From Marinobacter sp. (GTDB taxonomy: Bacteria; Pseudomonadota; Gammaproteobacteria; Pseudomonadales; Oleiphilaceae): 64,000 nt of DNA. Under the pieces are notes generated by a model. That model was given only the letters and a program-made list of their open reading frames with translations. It made no database searches and was not told the origin of the DNA. This document shows, piece by piece, positions 9,423-16,994 of this stretch (its first letter is position 1; the number at the start of each line of letters is the position of its first letter). The stretch is from the NCBI RefSeq assembly GCF_014859525.1, contig NZ_JACUUB010000004.1, positions 1 to 64,000 on the forward strand, in the 5' to 3' direction. The position numbers and the translations under genes were made by a program.

Positions 9423-10052
9423 ATGGGCGTTGTGACCAAGCGGTCATCAATGACGTTTTTCTCGGATCCGGCCAGTCATTACAGCCACCGTGTGCGCATT
9501 GTGCTGGCAGAGAAGGGTGTTACCGTTGATATTGTCGATGTGGATCCGGATAACCCGCCGGGAGAATTGGCTGATCTGAATCCGTACAACGCCCTGCCAA
9601 CATTGGTGGATCGGGATCTCGTGCTGTACGAGCCGAACATCATGATGGAATACCTGGATGAGCGTTTCCCGCACCCGCCGCTGTTGCCGGTTTATCCAGT
9701 GGCCAGAGCTAACAGTCGGCTGATGATTCACCGTATTCAGAAAGATTGGTGCAGGCTGGTGGATCAGATTCTGGCGCAACCGACAGGTAAGGCCTCGGAA
9801 GCTGCCCGTAAAGAGCTCAAAGAAAGTCTGTTTGCGGCCGGTCCCCTGTTTGCTGAAATGCCTTTTTTCCTGTCAGAAGAGTTCACCATCGTCGACTGCT
9901 GTATTGCTCCGATCCTTTGGCGTTTGCCGGCGCTGGGTATCGACATGAACGACAAGCAGGCGAAGCCTCTGCTGAAGTATATGGACAGTATCTTTGCTCG
10001 CGAAGGGTTCAAGGCGAGCCTTTCGGATTTGGAAGAAGATATTCGCAGCTGA
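9423..10052 (+). CDS. sspA: Stringent starvation protein A
   Basis: SspA is an RNA-polymerase-associated transcription factor with a glutathione-transferase fold but no known transferase activity. The 209 residues show the thioredoxin-like N-terminus ([22 protein letters not shown]) and the conserved [17 protein letters not shown] region. The helical C-terminal domain follows. sspB lies 37 bases downstream, the usual pairing after the petABC genes in gammaproteobacteria. Confidence 0.96.
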   Translation: MGVVTKRSSMTFFSDPASHYSHRVRIVLAEKGVTVDIVDVDPDNPPGELADLNPYNALPTLVDRDLVLYEPNIMMEYLDERFPHPPLLPVYPVARANSRLMIHRIQKDWCRLVDQILAQPTGKASEAARKELKESLFAAGPLFAEMPFFLSEEFTIVDCCIAPILWRLPALGIDMNDKQAKPLLKYMDSIFAREGFKASLSDLEEDIRS

Positions 10053-10089
10053 TTGGCAAAGCCCGCGTGCCGGGGCAGGAGTTGTTGCA

Positions 10090-10521
10090 GTGCCTGATAT
10101 GAATATCACCATGACGTCCAGCCGGCCTTACCTTGTACGGTCGCTGAATGAGTGGATTCTGGATAATGACTGCACGCCCTATATTGTGGTGGATGCGGGT
10201 GTTCAAGGGGTGCAGGTGCCCACAGAGCATGTAGCCAACGGGCAGATTGTCTTGAACATCAGTCCGGGTGCCGTTCGGAGCCTGGTCATCGGGAACGGGG
10301 CGCTGGAGTTCAGCGCCCGTTTCGGTGGAGTGCCAATGCAGGTGTTTATCCCGTTACAGGCTGTTATGGCGATTTACGCCAAAGAGAACGGCGAGGGTAT
10401 GGTGTTCGGCAGTGAACCTGGATCACCCGATCCGGAAGGCGGGGTAGACGCAGATCACTCTGCTGGGCGGCGTTCGGATGAGCGCCCCAGTGGGCGGCCA
10501 ACCTTGAAAGTAGTGAAATAA
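10090..10521 (+). CDS. sspB: ClpXP specificity-enhancing factor SspB
   Basis: SspB tethers ssrA-tagged peptides to ClpX. The folded domain covers about residues 8-115 and includes GVQVP, DGQIVLNI-like (NGQIVLNI) and FGGVP segments. An acidic flexible linker follows, and the protein ends in GRPTLKVVK, the ClpX-docking tail. I chose GTG 10090 because GGGGCAGGAG ends eight bases before it; ATG at 10099 or 10111 are alternatives that change only a few residues. The length is 143 residues. Confidence 0.95.
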   Translation: MPDMNITMTSSRPYLVRSLNEWILDNDCTPYIVVDAGVQGVQVPTEHVANGQIVLNISPGAVRSLVIGNGALEFSARFGGVPMQVFIPLQAVMAIYAKENGEGMVFGSEPGSPDPEGGVDADHSAGRRSDERPSGRPTLKVVK

Positions 10522-10547
10522 AAAAGCCGGCGAATGCCGGCTTTTTT
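10520..10547. terminator. Bidirectional terminator between sspB and diaA
   Basis: GCCGGC (10526-10531) pairs with GCCGGC (10536-10541) around GAAT. Six A precede and six T follow, so it works for sspB on the plus strand and for diaA on the minus strand. The convergent genes end within a few bases of it on both sides. Confidence 0.92.
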
Positions 10548-10549
10548 AT

Positions 10550-11140
10550 TTATCCACCAAACAGTTTGTGATCAACCAGGTCGCACAATGCGTTGATGAT
10601 CAAAAGCATCAGTGGTGTCGCTTCATAGGGGGCGAGATCGTTCAGGGCGATTTCACGGTCTTCCGGGTGCATCAGTGAGGTAATGTCTGACTTTTCTCGG
10701 GCACTTAATACCACAACCTGCATTTCCCGGTCGTGTGCCGCTTGAATCGCTTGTATCAGGTTGGCTTTGTGGCCGTCATCAACGACCACGAAGAGCAAAT
10801 CACCAGGCTTGCCAATGGCCCTGACCTGGCGTGAGAAGGTGTCGTTAAAGCGGTTGTCTCGACAGATGGCCGAGTAGGTGGTCGCATCAGCGCCAAGGTT
10901 GATGGCGGGGAGCGCTGGTCGGTCTTGCTCGAATCGATTCAGCAGTGCTGTGCAAAAATACTGGGCAAGGATATTGGCACTGCCATTGGCGCATGCAATG
11001 ATTTTTCCGTCCTGGAGCAGGGTGGCGACAAACGCGTCTGCTACGTCTTCAATGGCTGGCCCGGCGGTCGTAGCCGCTTGCGCGGTTTGCTCCATGTGAT
11101 TGGCGAACCACTGATTAATTTTCTGTGCGGTATCGGTCAT
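10550..11140 (-). CDS. diaA: SIS-domain protein, DnaA initiator-associating factor DiaA
   Basis: A 196-residue single SIS domain related to phosphoheptose isomerase GmhA. In E. coli the order lpoA-yraN-diaA is the same, which favours DiaA, a tetramer that binds DnaA and promotes its assembly at oriC. The N-terminal helices (MEQTAQAATTAGPAIEDVA) and the CANGSAN phosphate-sugar loop are visible. Genomes of this group often carry the label gmhA for it. I used ATG at 11140; an upstream ATG at 11179 would overlap yraN. Confidence 0.85.
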   Translation of the reverse strand: MTDTAQKINQWFANHMEQTAQAATTAGPAIEDVADAFVATLLQDGKIIACANGSANILAQYFCTALLNRFEQDRPALPAINLGADATTYSAICRDNRFNDTFSRQVRAIGKPGDLLFVVVDDGHKANLIQAIQAAHDREMQVVVLSAREKSDITSLMHPEDREIALNDLAPYEATPLMLLIINALCDLVDHKLFGG

Positions 11141-11148
11141 GGTCTCGA

Positions 11149-11514
11149 TTAATCTGCCTGAATTGCGTTTCTGATCCATTGTACCCGGTATTTGCGAACG
11201 GTACCCGGCATGATCGCGACAACGTCGATCCTCGAAGGTAGGTCCCAGAGGTTGTGTTTGTGCAGGTAAAAGGAAGCGGCACGCACTAATCGTCGCTGTT
11301 TGCTGGGGGTGATAGAGCTGGCCGGATCAACCAGGCTACCGGGGCCTCGATAGCGCACTTCGAAAAACACCAGGGCGTCACCGTCACGCCCGATCAGATC
11401 GATCTCGCCGCCTCGGTTGTAGACATTCTGCTCCAGAATGCTAACGCCTCGGCTAGCCAGATAGCGGGCAGCAACTGCTTCATAATACGTGCCGATCTCG
11501 CGGCTGCCTTCCAT
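11149..11514 (-). CDS. yraN: YraN family (UPF0102) nuclease-like protein
   Basis: A 121-residue protein of the UPF0102 family, with the restriction-endonuclease-like core GGEIDLIGRDGDALVFFEVRYR, in which the D, E and following basic residue form a PD-(D/E)XK-type motif. The molecular function of the family is not established. It sits between lpoA and diaA as in E. coli, with a 12-base gap to lpoA. Confidence 0.93.
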   Translation of the reverse strand: MEGSREIGTYYEAVAARYLASRGVSILEQNVYNRGGEIDLIGRDGDALVFFEVRYRGPGSLVDPASSITPSKQRRLVRAASFYLHKHNLWDLPSRIDVVAIMPGTVRKYRVQWIRNAIQAD

Positions 11515-11526
11515 GGCGCAGACCCT

Positions 11527-13401
11527 TTAGAGGTTGAGTGCGGGTTGCTGTTGGCGTGGCGCGTCCTCTTCCGTTGTGTCCTGTTCGGTCAGTTCCGGTC
11601 TCAGCGCTGGTCGACCACTTTGGAACTGTGCCCAGAGTTGTTGCCGGTGAATGATACCGTCTGGCGTCATGGAGAGAACGCCGGTCTGGCCTTCGATCGT
11701 GGCCCCTTCCACCTGTCGTAACAACGGAAGGCGTTTGCTGAGCTGCCAGGCATCTGCGCCCATTGCAAACAGTCTCCCCAGCTGGCCTCGGGTGCCGGTG
11801 AGATTCTGTTCCGCTTGGGTTCGCAGGGGGTTGTCTGGAGCCAGCACCCAGGGAATATCGGTAAAAGTGACCCGGTTCAGGTCGCGGTCCCGGCCGGGGT
11901 CGGGTGTGCCTTCGTAGACGATGGACGATGAGTAGACCGGAAGATCGCCCGAAAAATAAAAGGCAAAGAGCGGGTTAAATTGCCGTGCAACGGTTGGTTC
12001 GGCAATTAATACAATTGCTTCTGCATCCTGGCGGCGCCGGGGTTCAAATTCGACATTCATACCAATGGTGCGCTCTACCTGAATAGCGCGTTGCCTGGAG
12101 GTGGTTACGCCCAGCAGATCGGCAGTGACGGATCGAAAATTGTCCTCTGGAAAGAACCGCTCAATATCCAGAACCGTGCCGCTGTTTTGCTCCATGCGTT
12201 GCAGTAAGGCGTGCTCTACCCGGTCTCCCCATTCGCCGCGTGGTATAAGTGCCAGAATCTGGTTCAGTCCTTGGGAGGCCAGTTGGTCGGCAATCTGCCG
12301 GGCTTCGTCTTCGGCCGAGAGGCCGTACTGGTATAGCCCGTCCGGGATTCTGTTGTCAGCGGGCAGGTAGTTGAGCCCAAGCACGGGCACGGCCAGGGTG
12401 TTCATGATGCTGAGACCAGCGAGCGCGTCTTTCTCGAGTGGGCCGACGATCAGATCAATGGCCTGATCTGCCAGATCGGCATAAAGTTCTGCGAAGGGTT
12501 TGGCGGAGGTGTCCAGTATTCGAATGTCGGTCTGGTCGCGATCGACGCTTTCATCGCTGTAATAGGCGGCGAGAAAGCCATCGCGAATGGCTTTGCCTGC
12601 ACTGGCAAGCGAACCTTGCAGAGGCAGTGCCAGCACAATCCGTTCCGGTCGACTGGTGGCCAGCTCTGCCAAAAGACTGAGATCGATTGGCAGAATCTGG
12701 GCCGCCGGGTGGCCTGGCCAGTTGTTCTGCCAGTTTCGTATCAGGCGGCCTTGTTCGTCGAGCCCTGCATCACGAGCCCTAAGGGTAGTGGCCAGTTCAA
12801 GCCAGCCCTGTTCTTCATAGCCGATGGCGCTGGCAGATGCTTCTGCGAGTCGCTGGTTCGAAATGCTTTTGAGGTAGTGCCAGATTTGTGTGTGAATTTG
12901 TCTTGGGTCGCTCTGGCTATCCGTCTGGCTCAAAAGCATCAGTGACAGTGCCGCAGACAATTGGTCCCCAGTCAGGGCAAAGGTGCGAGCCTGTAACTCC
13001 GCGGCCCGCCCGATCATGTCGCCCGGAAAGCTCAGAAACTGGTCTGGCGACATCTGGGCGGTTAGCTCCCTGGCCCACCGACTGTCCTGGAGTTCGACAG
13101 CGCCGGCCATGGCAAGCAACCGTCTCTGGTCGGCAAGGTTGCCCTGAGCGTTGCTCAGTTGGTCGCTGCGTAGAATTTGTCTGGCGGCCGGATGATTGTC
13201 CCGATCCTGGAAATCGCTCGCGATGCGGAGCAGGTAGCGCTGGGCAGTCGCGGGGTCGCGTTCACTTCGCGCAAGTTCAAGGGCCTTTTCCGGGGTGTCT
13301 GCGACATGACTGTCCAGATTCACGGTGGCGCAACCTGCTGCAAGAAATGTAAACAGGGCGATCAGGGTAAAAATAATTCGATGGCTGCGGTATTTTGTCA
13401 T
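11527..13401 (-). CDS. lpoA: Penicillin-binding protein activator LpoA (LppC family)
   Basis: An outer-membrane lipoprotein that activates the class A penicillin-binding protein PBP1a from the outer membrane. From ATG 13401 the signal ends at residues 20-24 with LAAGC, a slightly unusual lipobox with Ala rather than Leu at -3. An N-terminal helical repeat region follows, then a periplasmic-binding-protein-like domain from about residue 255 (RIVLALPLQGSLASAGKAIRDG). The length is 624 residues. An ATG at 13500 would put 33 extra residues ahead of the signal peptide and is unlikely. It is divergent from rsmI, as in E. coli. Confidence 0.93.
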   Translation of the reverse strand: MTKYRSHRIIFTLIALFTFLAAGCATVNLDSHVADTPEKALELARSERDPATAQRYLLRIASDFQDRDNHPAARQILRSDQLSNAQGNLADQRRLLAMAGAVELQDSRWARELTAQMSPDQFLSFPGDMIGRAAELQARTFALTGDQLSAALSLMLLSQTDSQSDPRQIHTQIWHYLKSISNQRLAEASASAIGYEEQGWLELATTLRARDAGLDEQGRLIRNWQNNWPGHPAAQILPIDLSLLAELATSRPERIVLALPLQGSLASAGKAIRDGFLAAYYSDESVDRDQTDIRILDTSAKPFAELYADLADQAIDLIVGPLEKDALAGLSIMNTLAVPVLGLNYLPADNRIPDGLYQYGLSAEDEARQIADQLASQGLNQILALIPRGEWGDRVEHALLQRMEQNSGTVLDIERFFPEDNFRSVTADLLGVTTSRQRAIQVERTIGMNVEFEPRRRQDAEAIVLIAEPTVARQFNPLFAFYFSGDLPVYSSSIVYEGTPDPGRDRDLNRVTFTDIPWVLAPDNPLRTQAEQNLTGTRGQLGRLFAMGADAWQLSKRLPLLRQVEGATIEGQTGVLSMTPDGIIHRQQLWAQFQSGRPALRPELTEQDTTEEDAPRQQQPALNL

Positions 13402-13568
13402 GGCAGGCTCGGCTGTCTCCGGATCATTAGGCTTGTGGTGCCGCTCTTTCGGTGGCAAGTTTACCAGCTCCGGGTCTATTTCACATGACATGCTCGTCAT
13501 GGGCGCGGTTGGGTTGTTTCGGGAGTGATCTGATCTTGCTCCTGTTTTTTATTGACGGGAGTAGGTGC

Positions 13569-14441
13569 ATGTCAGTTTCGGGTCGTGTCAGGCAGGGAGA
13601 AGAAGGGGTTCTTTATGTGGTGGCAACGCCCATCGGTAATCTGGATGACCTGTCCGAGAGGGCGCTGCAGATTCTGACCAAAGTTGATTTGATCGCAGCC
13701 GAGGATACCAGGCATACCGGCAGGCTGCTGCAGCACCTGGGGCTTAGTAAGCAGATGATGGCGCTGCATGATCACAATGAGCGGGGCCGGGTCGAGAAGA
13801 TATTGGCGTTGCTGGCAGAAGGGCGCCAGGTAGCGCTGGTTTCAGACGCCGGCACGCCACTGATCTCAGACCCGGGTTATATTGTGGTGAGAGAGGTCCG
13901 GGCTGCCGGGTTTCAGGTTTCCCCGATCCCCGGAGCTTGCGCCTTGGTAGCGGCTTTGTCTGTGGCGGGTCTACCAACGGACCGTTTTCTGTTTGCCGGT
14001 TTTTTGCCGGCCAAGCGTTCGGGTCGTAGAGTGGCGCTGACGGATCTTGAGAGAGAGGCGGCAACTCTGGTGTTTTATGAGTCGCCCCATCGGATTATCG
14101 ATCTGATGGAGGATCTGGTGGCGGTGTTCGGTGCGGATCGCGAGTGCGTACTTGGGCGCGAGCTCACCAAAACCTTTGAGACGTTTTATAGTGGCGGTGC
14201 TGAGTCGGTGCTTGGCGACTTACAGGGCGATCCTAACGGTACCCGTGGTGAGTTTGTGGTGATGGTCCGTGGCGCGGCCCACGAACCTGAGGGTGCTGGT
14301 GCGTCTTTGGATACGGATAAGTTGCTGGGGCTTCTGATTAAAGAATTGCCCGTGAAGAAAGCGGCGCGCATTGCGGCGGAGGTTAGCGGTCTTGGTAAAA
14401 ATGAATTGTATCAGCGAGCGCTTGAGCTGAAAGGTGATTAA
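13569..14441 (+). CDS. rsmI: 16S rRNA (cytidine-1402-2'-O)-methyltransferase
   Basis: RsmI methylates the ribose of C1402 in 16S rRNA. The 290 residues show the tetrapyrrole-methylase fold: VVATPIGNLDDLSERAL at the start, AEDTRHTGRLL, SDAGTPLISDPG and VSPIPGACAL. I chose ATG 13569, which follows GGAGTAGGTG; the open frame extends back to 13452 but that part overlaps the divergent lpoA leader and is unlike the family. The RNase P RNA gene begins 40 bases after its stop. Confidence 0.96.
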   Translation: MSVSGRVRQGEEGVLYVVATPIGNLDDLSERALQILTKVDLIAAEDTRHTGRLLQHLGLSKQMMALHDHNERGRVEKILALLAEGRQVALVSDAGTPLISDPGYIVVREVRAAGFQVSPIPGACALVAALSVAGLPTDRFLFAGFLPAKRSGRRVALTDLEREAATLVFYESPHRIIDLMEDLVAVFGADRECVLGRELTKTFETFYSGGAESVLGDLQGDPNGTRGEFVVMVRGAAHEPEGAGASLDTDKLLGLLIKELPVKKAARIAAEVSGLGKNELYQRALELKGD

Positions 14442-14479
14442 AGCCTTGCATGGCGGCTTTCGCAAAGGTATTGTCGGCC

Positions 14480-14833
14480 CCGAGCTCGCCAGACAGTCGC
14501 CGCCGGTTTTACCGGGGGAGGAAAGTCCGGGCTCCGCAGGGCAAGGTGCCAGGTAACGCCTGGGCGGCGCGAGCCGACGGAAAGTGCAACAGAAAGTAAA
14601 CCGCCTAAGCGCCTTCGGGTGCCGGTAAGGGTGAAATGGTGCGGTAAGAGCGCACCGCGTGGCTGGCAACAGTCCACGGCGATGGTAAACCCCACCTGGA
14701 GCAAGACCAAATAGGAATCCTACGGCGTGGCCCGCGCTGGATTCGGGTAGGTTGCTTGAGGCCTGTGGTGACGCAGGCCCTAGATGAATGACTGTCCAAG
14801 ACAGAACCCGGCTTATCGGCGAGCTCGCCTTTT
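14480..14833 (+). ncRNA. rnpB: RNase P RNA, bacterial class A
   Basis: The RNA subunit of RNase P, which matures the 5' ends of tRNAs. Conserved blocks match E. coli almost base for base: GAGGAAAGTCCGGGCTCC at 14518-14535, AGGTAACGCCTGG near 14551, GGTGCGGTAAGAGCGCACC around 14638, and ACAGAACCCGGCTTATCGG at 14801-14819. Helix P1 is perfect over ten pairs, 14481-14490 with 14818-14827. The ends are set from P1, so they may be off by a few bases. A short run of T and C after P1 may be the transcript end. Confidence 0.95.
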
Positions 14834-15038
14834 CCCCTCAGCGCGTAATGTGCATCCTTCTCACAAAACAGCCTTTATATCCAAAAAATCTTAAACCTTA
14901 GACTGCTCTTTCAGAGTTTTCTGCAGGTACTTGTTTTTCCTCTCTTTCTTTACATCTTTTTAACCTCTTTTTAAGTTTGTCGTTTGTAACCTCTTGTCAT
15001 TAAAGGAACTTTTACTCGTGTAGCGCCTATTGCGGCGC
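14834..15038. other. Non-coding spacer between rnpB and mraZ
   Basis: No gene is seen here. The middle part, about 14870-15010, is strikingly rich in T and C on the plus strand, with repeated CTCTTT and CTTTTTAA-like runs (for example around 14938-14972), unlike the base use of the surrounding genes. The mraZ promoter begins at its right edge. Confidence 0.6.
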
Positions 15039-15067
15039 TTGCATTGTCTATTGCGTGTTTCTATAGT
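15039..15067 (+). promoter_or_regulatory. mraZ (dcw cluster) promoter
   Basis: TTGCAT at 15039-15044 and TATAGT at 15062-15067 are 17 bases apart. Transcription would begin near 15074, directly at the first MraZ repeat. This is the expected place of the main dcw promoter, and no other convincing promoter is seen before ftsZ. Confidence 0.65.
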
Positions 15068-15075
15068 GTGCGGAA

Positions 15076-15110
15076 GTGGGAAAAAGTGGTTTCTAGTGGT
15101 TTTTTGTGGA
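15076..15110 (+). promoter_or_regulatory. MraZ operator: four GTGG repeats at 10-base spacing
   Basis: GTGGG (15076-15080), GTGGT (15086-15090), GTGGT (15096-15100) and GTGGA (15106-15110) recur at exactly ten-base intervals. E. coli MraZ binds TGGGN repeats with five-base spacers between its promoter and its own gene, so this is very likely the autoregulatory site. It overlaps the predicted start of transcription. Confidence 0.75.
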
Positions 15111-15135
15111 AATAGTCGCCTTGGATACGGCATAA

Positions 15136-15588
15136 ATGAGTAATTTTCTCGGCAGTCATGCCATCAATATGGACGCGAAGGGTCGCCTGGCGATTCCGAC
15201 GAAGGTGCGTGAAGAGCTCGCGCAGCTTTGCGGTGGCCGTATTGTTCTGACTGCCAACGCCGATGAAGAGCGCTGCCTTCTGCTTTACCCGGAGCCGGAA
15301 TGGGAGACGCTGCGGCCAAAGATTGAGGCGCTGCCGAACATGAACAAAGCGGCCAGACGGCTGCAGCGACTAATACTCGGTAACGCTGCTCCAATGGAGC
15401 TGGACTCTGCCGGCCGGGTTCTGGTGCCCCCTACGCTGCGCAATTACGCCCATCTGGAGAAAAAGCTGATGCTGATCGGCCAGGGTAAAAAGCTCGAACT
15501 CTGGAGCGAGGAGCGCTGGTTCGCCTGGCTGGACGAGTCCTCTGGTGATGACGATATGCCGCCGGAAATGGAGGCTTTGTCGCTATGA
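15136..15588 (+). CDS. mraZ: Transcriptional regulator MraZ
   Basis: MraZ binds DNA upstream of its own operon and represses the dcw cluster. It has 150 residues with two AbrB-like domains, each carrying the family DxxGR motif: D13-A-K-G-R17 and D90-S-A-G-R94. It forms ring-shaped oligomers in studied species, and the four repeats upstream fit multivalent binding. The stop overlaps the rsmH start as ATGA. It heads the cluster. Confidence 0.97.
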   Translation: MSNFLGSHAINMDAKGRLAIPTKVREELAQLCGGRIVLTANADEERCLLLYPEPEWETLRPKIEALPNMNKAARRLQRLILGNAAPMELDSAGRVLVPPTLRNYAHLEKKLMLIGQGKKLELWSEERWFAWLDESSGDDDMPPEMEALSL

Positions 15589-16541
15589 GGAAAGAAGAAG
15601 AGGAGGCAGCCCGGGGGTTCAGGCACCGGTCGGTGTTGCTTGATGCCGCGGTGGACTATCTCATTAATGTTCCGTCCGGCTGCTATGTGGACGCAACGTT
15701 TGGTCGCGGTGGTCACAGCCGGCTAATCCTCAGTCAGTTGAGTGATCAGGGGAGGTTGCTGGGGATTGATAAAGATCCAGAAGCGATTCTGGCAGCCGAG
15801 CATCTTGCCCTTGGGGATGAGCGCTTTGCCTGGTACCACGGATCATTCGCCGAGCTTTCGCAGGCTTTGGACAGTCAGCATTGGCCGGTTGTTAACGGTG
15901 TGCTGATGGATTTGGGGGTGTCATCGCCGCAGCTGGATGATGCCGCTCGTGGTTTCTCGTTTATGCGTAACGGTCCGCTGGATATGAGAATGAACCCGCA
16001 GCAGGCACCGAGTGCAGCGCAGTGGCTGGCCGAGGCTGATGAGCACGATATTGCCGATGTGATATGGCGTTATGGCGAAGAGCGATTTTCTCGTCGTATC
16101 GCCCGGCTGATTGTTGCAAAGCGTCAAGAGGAAGCGATTGAGACGACTCGCCAGTTGGCTGAGTTGGTTGCCGAGGCGGTGCCAAAAAAAGAGAAGCATA
16201 AGCACCCGGCCACCCGGACCTTCCAGGCAATCCGGATTTTCATTAATCGGGAGCTGGAGGATTTGGAGATTGGTCTTAAGTCTGCGGTGGATCGGTTGGC
16301 ACCGGGTGGCCGCCTTGTGGTGATCAGCTTCCACTCACTTGAAGATCGTCTGGTGAAGCGTTTTATGCGGGATCTGGCCCGAGGGCCACAGATTCCGAAA
16401 GGTGTGCCGGTAACGGCGGATCAGGAAAGGTCGGATTACGTGCTGGTCGGTAAGGCCAGCAAGGCCAATGAACAGGAAATTATCGAGAACGTTCGTGCTC
16501 GCAGTGCAGTGATGCGGGTGCTCGAACGACGAATCAATTAA
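15585..16541 (+). CDS. rsmH: 16S rRNA (cytosine-1402-N4)-methyltransferase
   Basis: RsmH methylates N4 of C1402 in 16S rRNA, the same base whose ribose RsmI (13569-14441) modifies; both genes lie within this window. The 318 residues show the SAM-binding [11 protein letters not shown], the [11 protein letters not shown] motif, and the [14 protein letters not shown] and [15 protein letters not shown] segments. The start is ATG 15585, overlapping mraZ by four bases. Confidence 0.98.
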   Translation: MRKEEEEAARGFRHRSVLLDAAVDYLINVPSGCYVDATFGRGGHSRLILSQLSDQGRLLGIDKDPEAILAAEHLALGDERFAWYHGSFAELSQALDSQHWPVVNGVLMDLGVSSPQLDDAARGFSFMRNGPLDMRMNPQQAPSAAQWLAEADEHDIADVIWRYGEERFSRRIARLIVAKRQEEAIETTRQLAELVAEAVPKKEKHKHPATRTFQAIRIFINRELEDLEIGLKSAVDRLAPGGRLVVISFHSLEDRLVKRFMRDLARGPQIPKGVPVTADQERSDYVLVGKASKANEQEIIENVRARSAVMRVLERRIN

Positions 16542-16567
16542 TCGAATTCGCAGGGGAGCGCGACGTT

Positions 16568-16972
16568 ATGGGCGCGGTAGCCATCGAGCAACCAACGAAA
16601 ACCACCCGAATCAGCAAACAGCGGGTTCGGGACGGCGTCGCAACGGCGATGCGCCTGTCACGACAGGTCTTCGATACCACCTGTGAGGCCCGAGTGTTGG
16701 TCACGCTGGGCTTGGTCGCGGTGCTGATGTTATCGGCGATCGGAGTGGTTGTCAGTGCCCACGAGAATCGGGAGCTGTTTAACACCCTTTCCGGACTGCA
16801 GCAGGCGCGTGACGGGTATCAGCGTGAGTGGAGTCAGTTGTTGCTGGAACAGAGTGCGCTGAGCGCTCATGGGCGTGTGGAACACCTTGCGGCGGAACGA
16901 TTCAATATGGTGGTGCCGGGGCGCGAGGATATTGTTCTGGTGCCGATGATGAAGCCGGTTACGGCGAGATGA
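16568..16972 (+). CDS. ftsL: Cell division protein FtsL
   Basis: A small bitopic divisome protein that acts with FtsQ and FtsB to activate FtsWI. Of 134 residues, about 1-42 are cytoplasmic, a transmembrane helix spans about 43-64 (VLVTLGLVAVLMLSAIGVVVSA), and a periplasmic coiled coil (NRELFNTLSGLQQARDGYQ) follows. The tail HGRVEHLAAERFNMVVPG is the usual FtsL C-terminus. The cytoplasmic part is longer than in E. coli. FtsB is not in this window. Confidence 0.93.
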   Translation: MGAVAIEQPTKTTRISKQRVRDGVATAMRLSRQVFDTTCEARVLVTLGLVAVLMLSAIGVVVSAHENRELFNTLSGLQQARDGYQREWSQLLLEQSALSAHGRVEHLAAERFNMVVPGREDIVLVPMMKPVTAR

Positions 16973-16994
16973 AGATCATAAAAAACACATCAGG

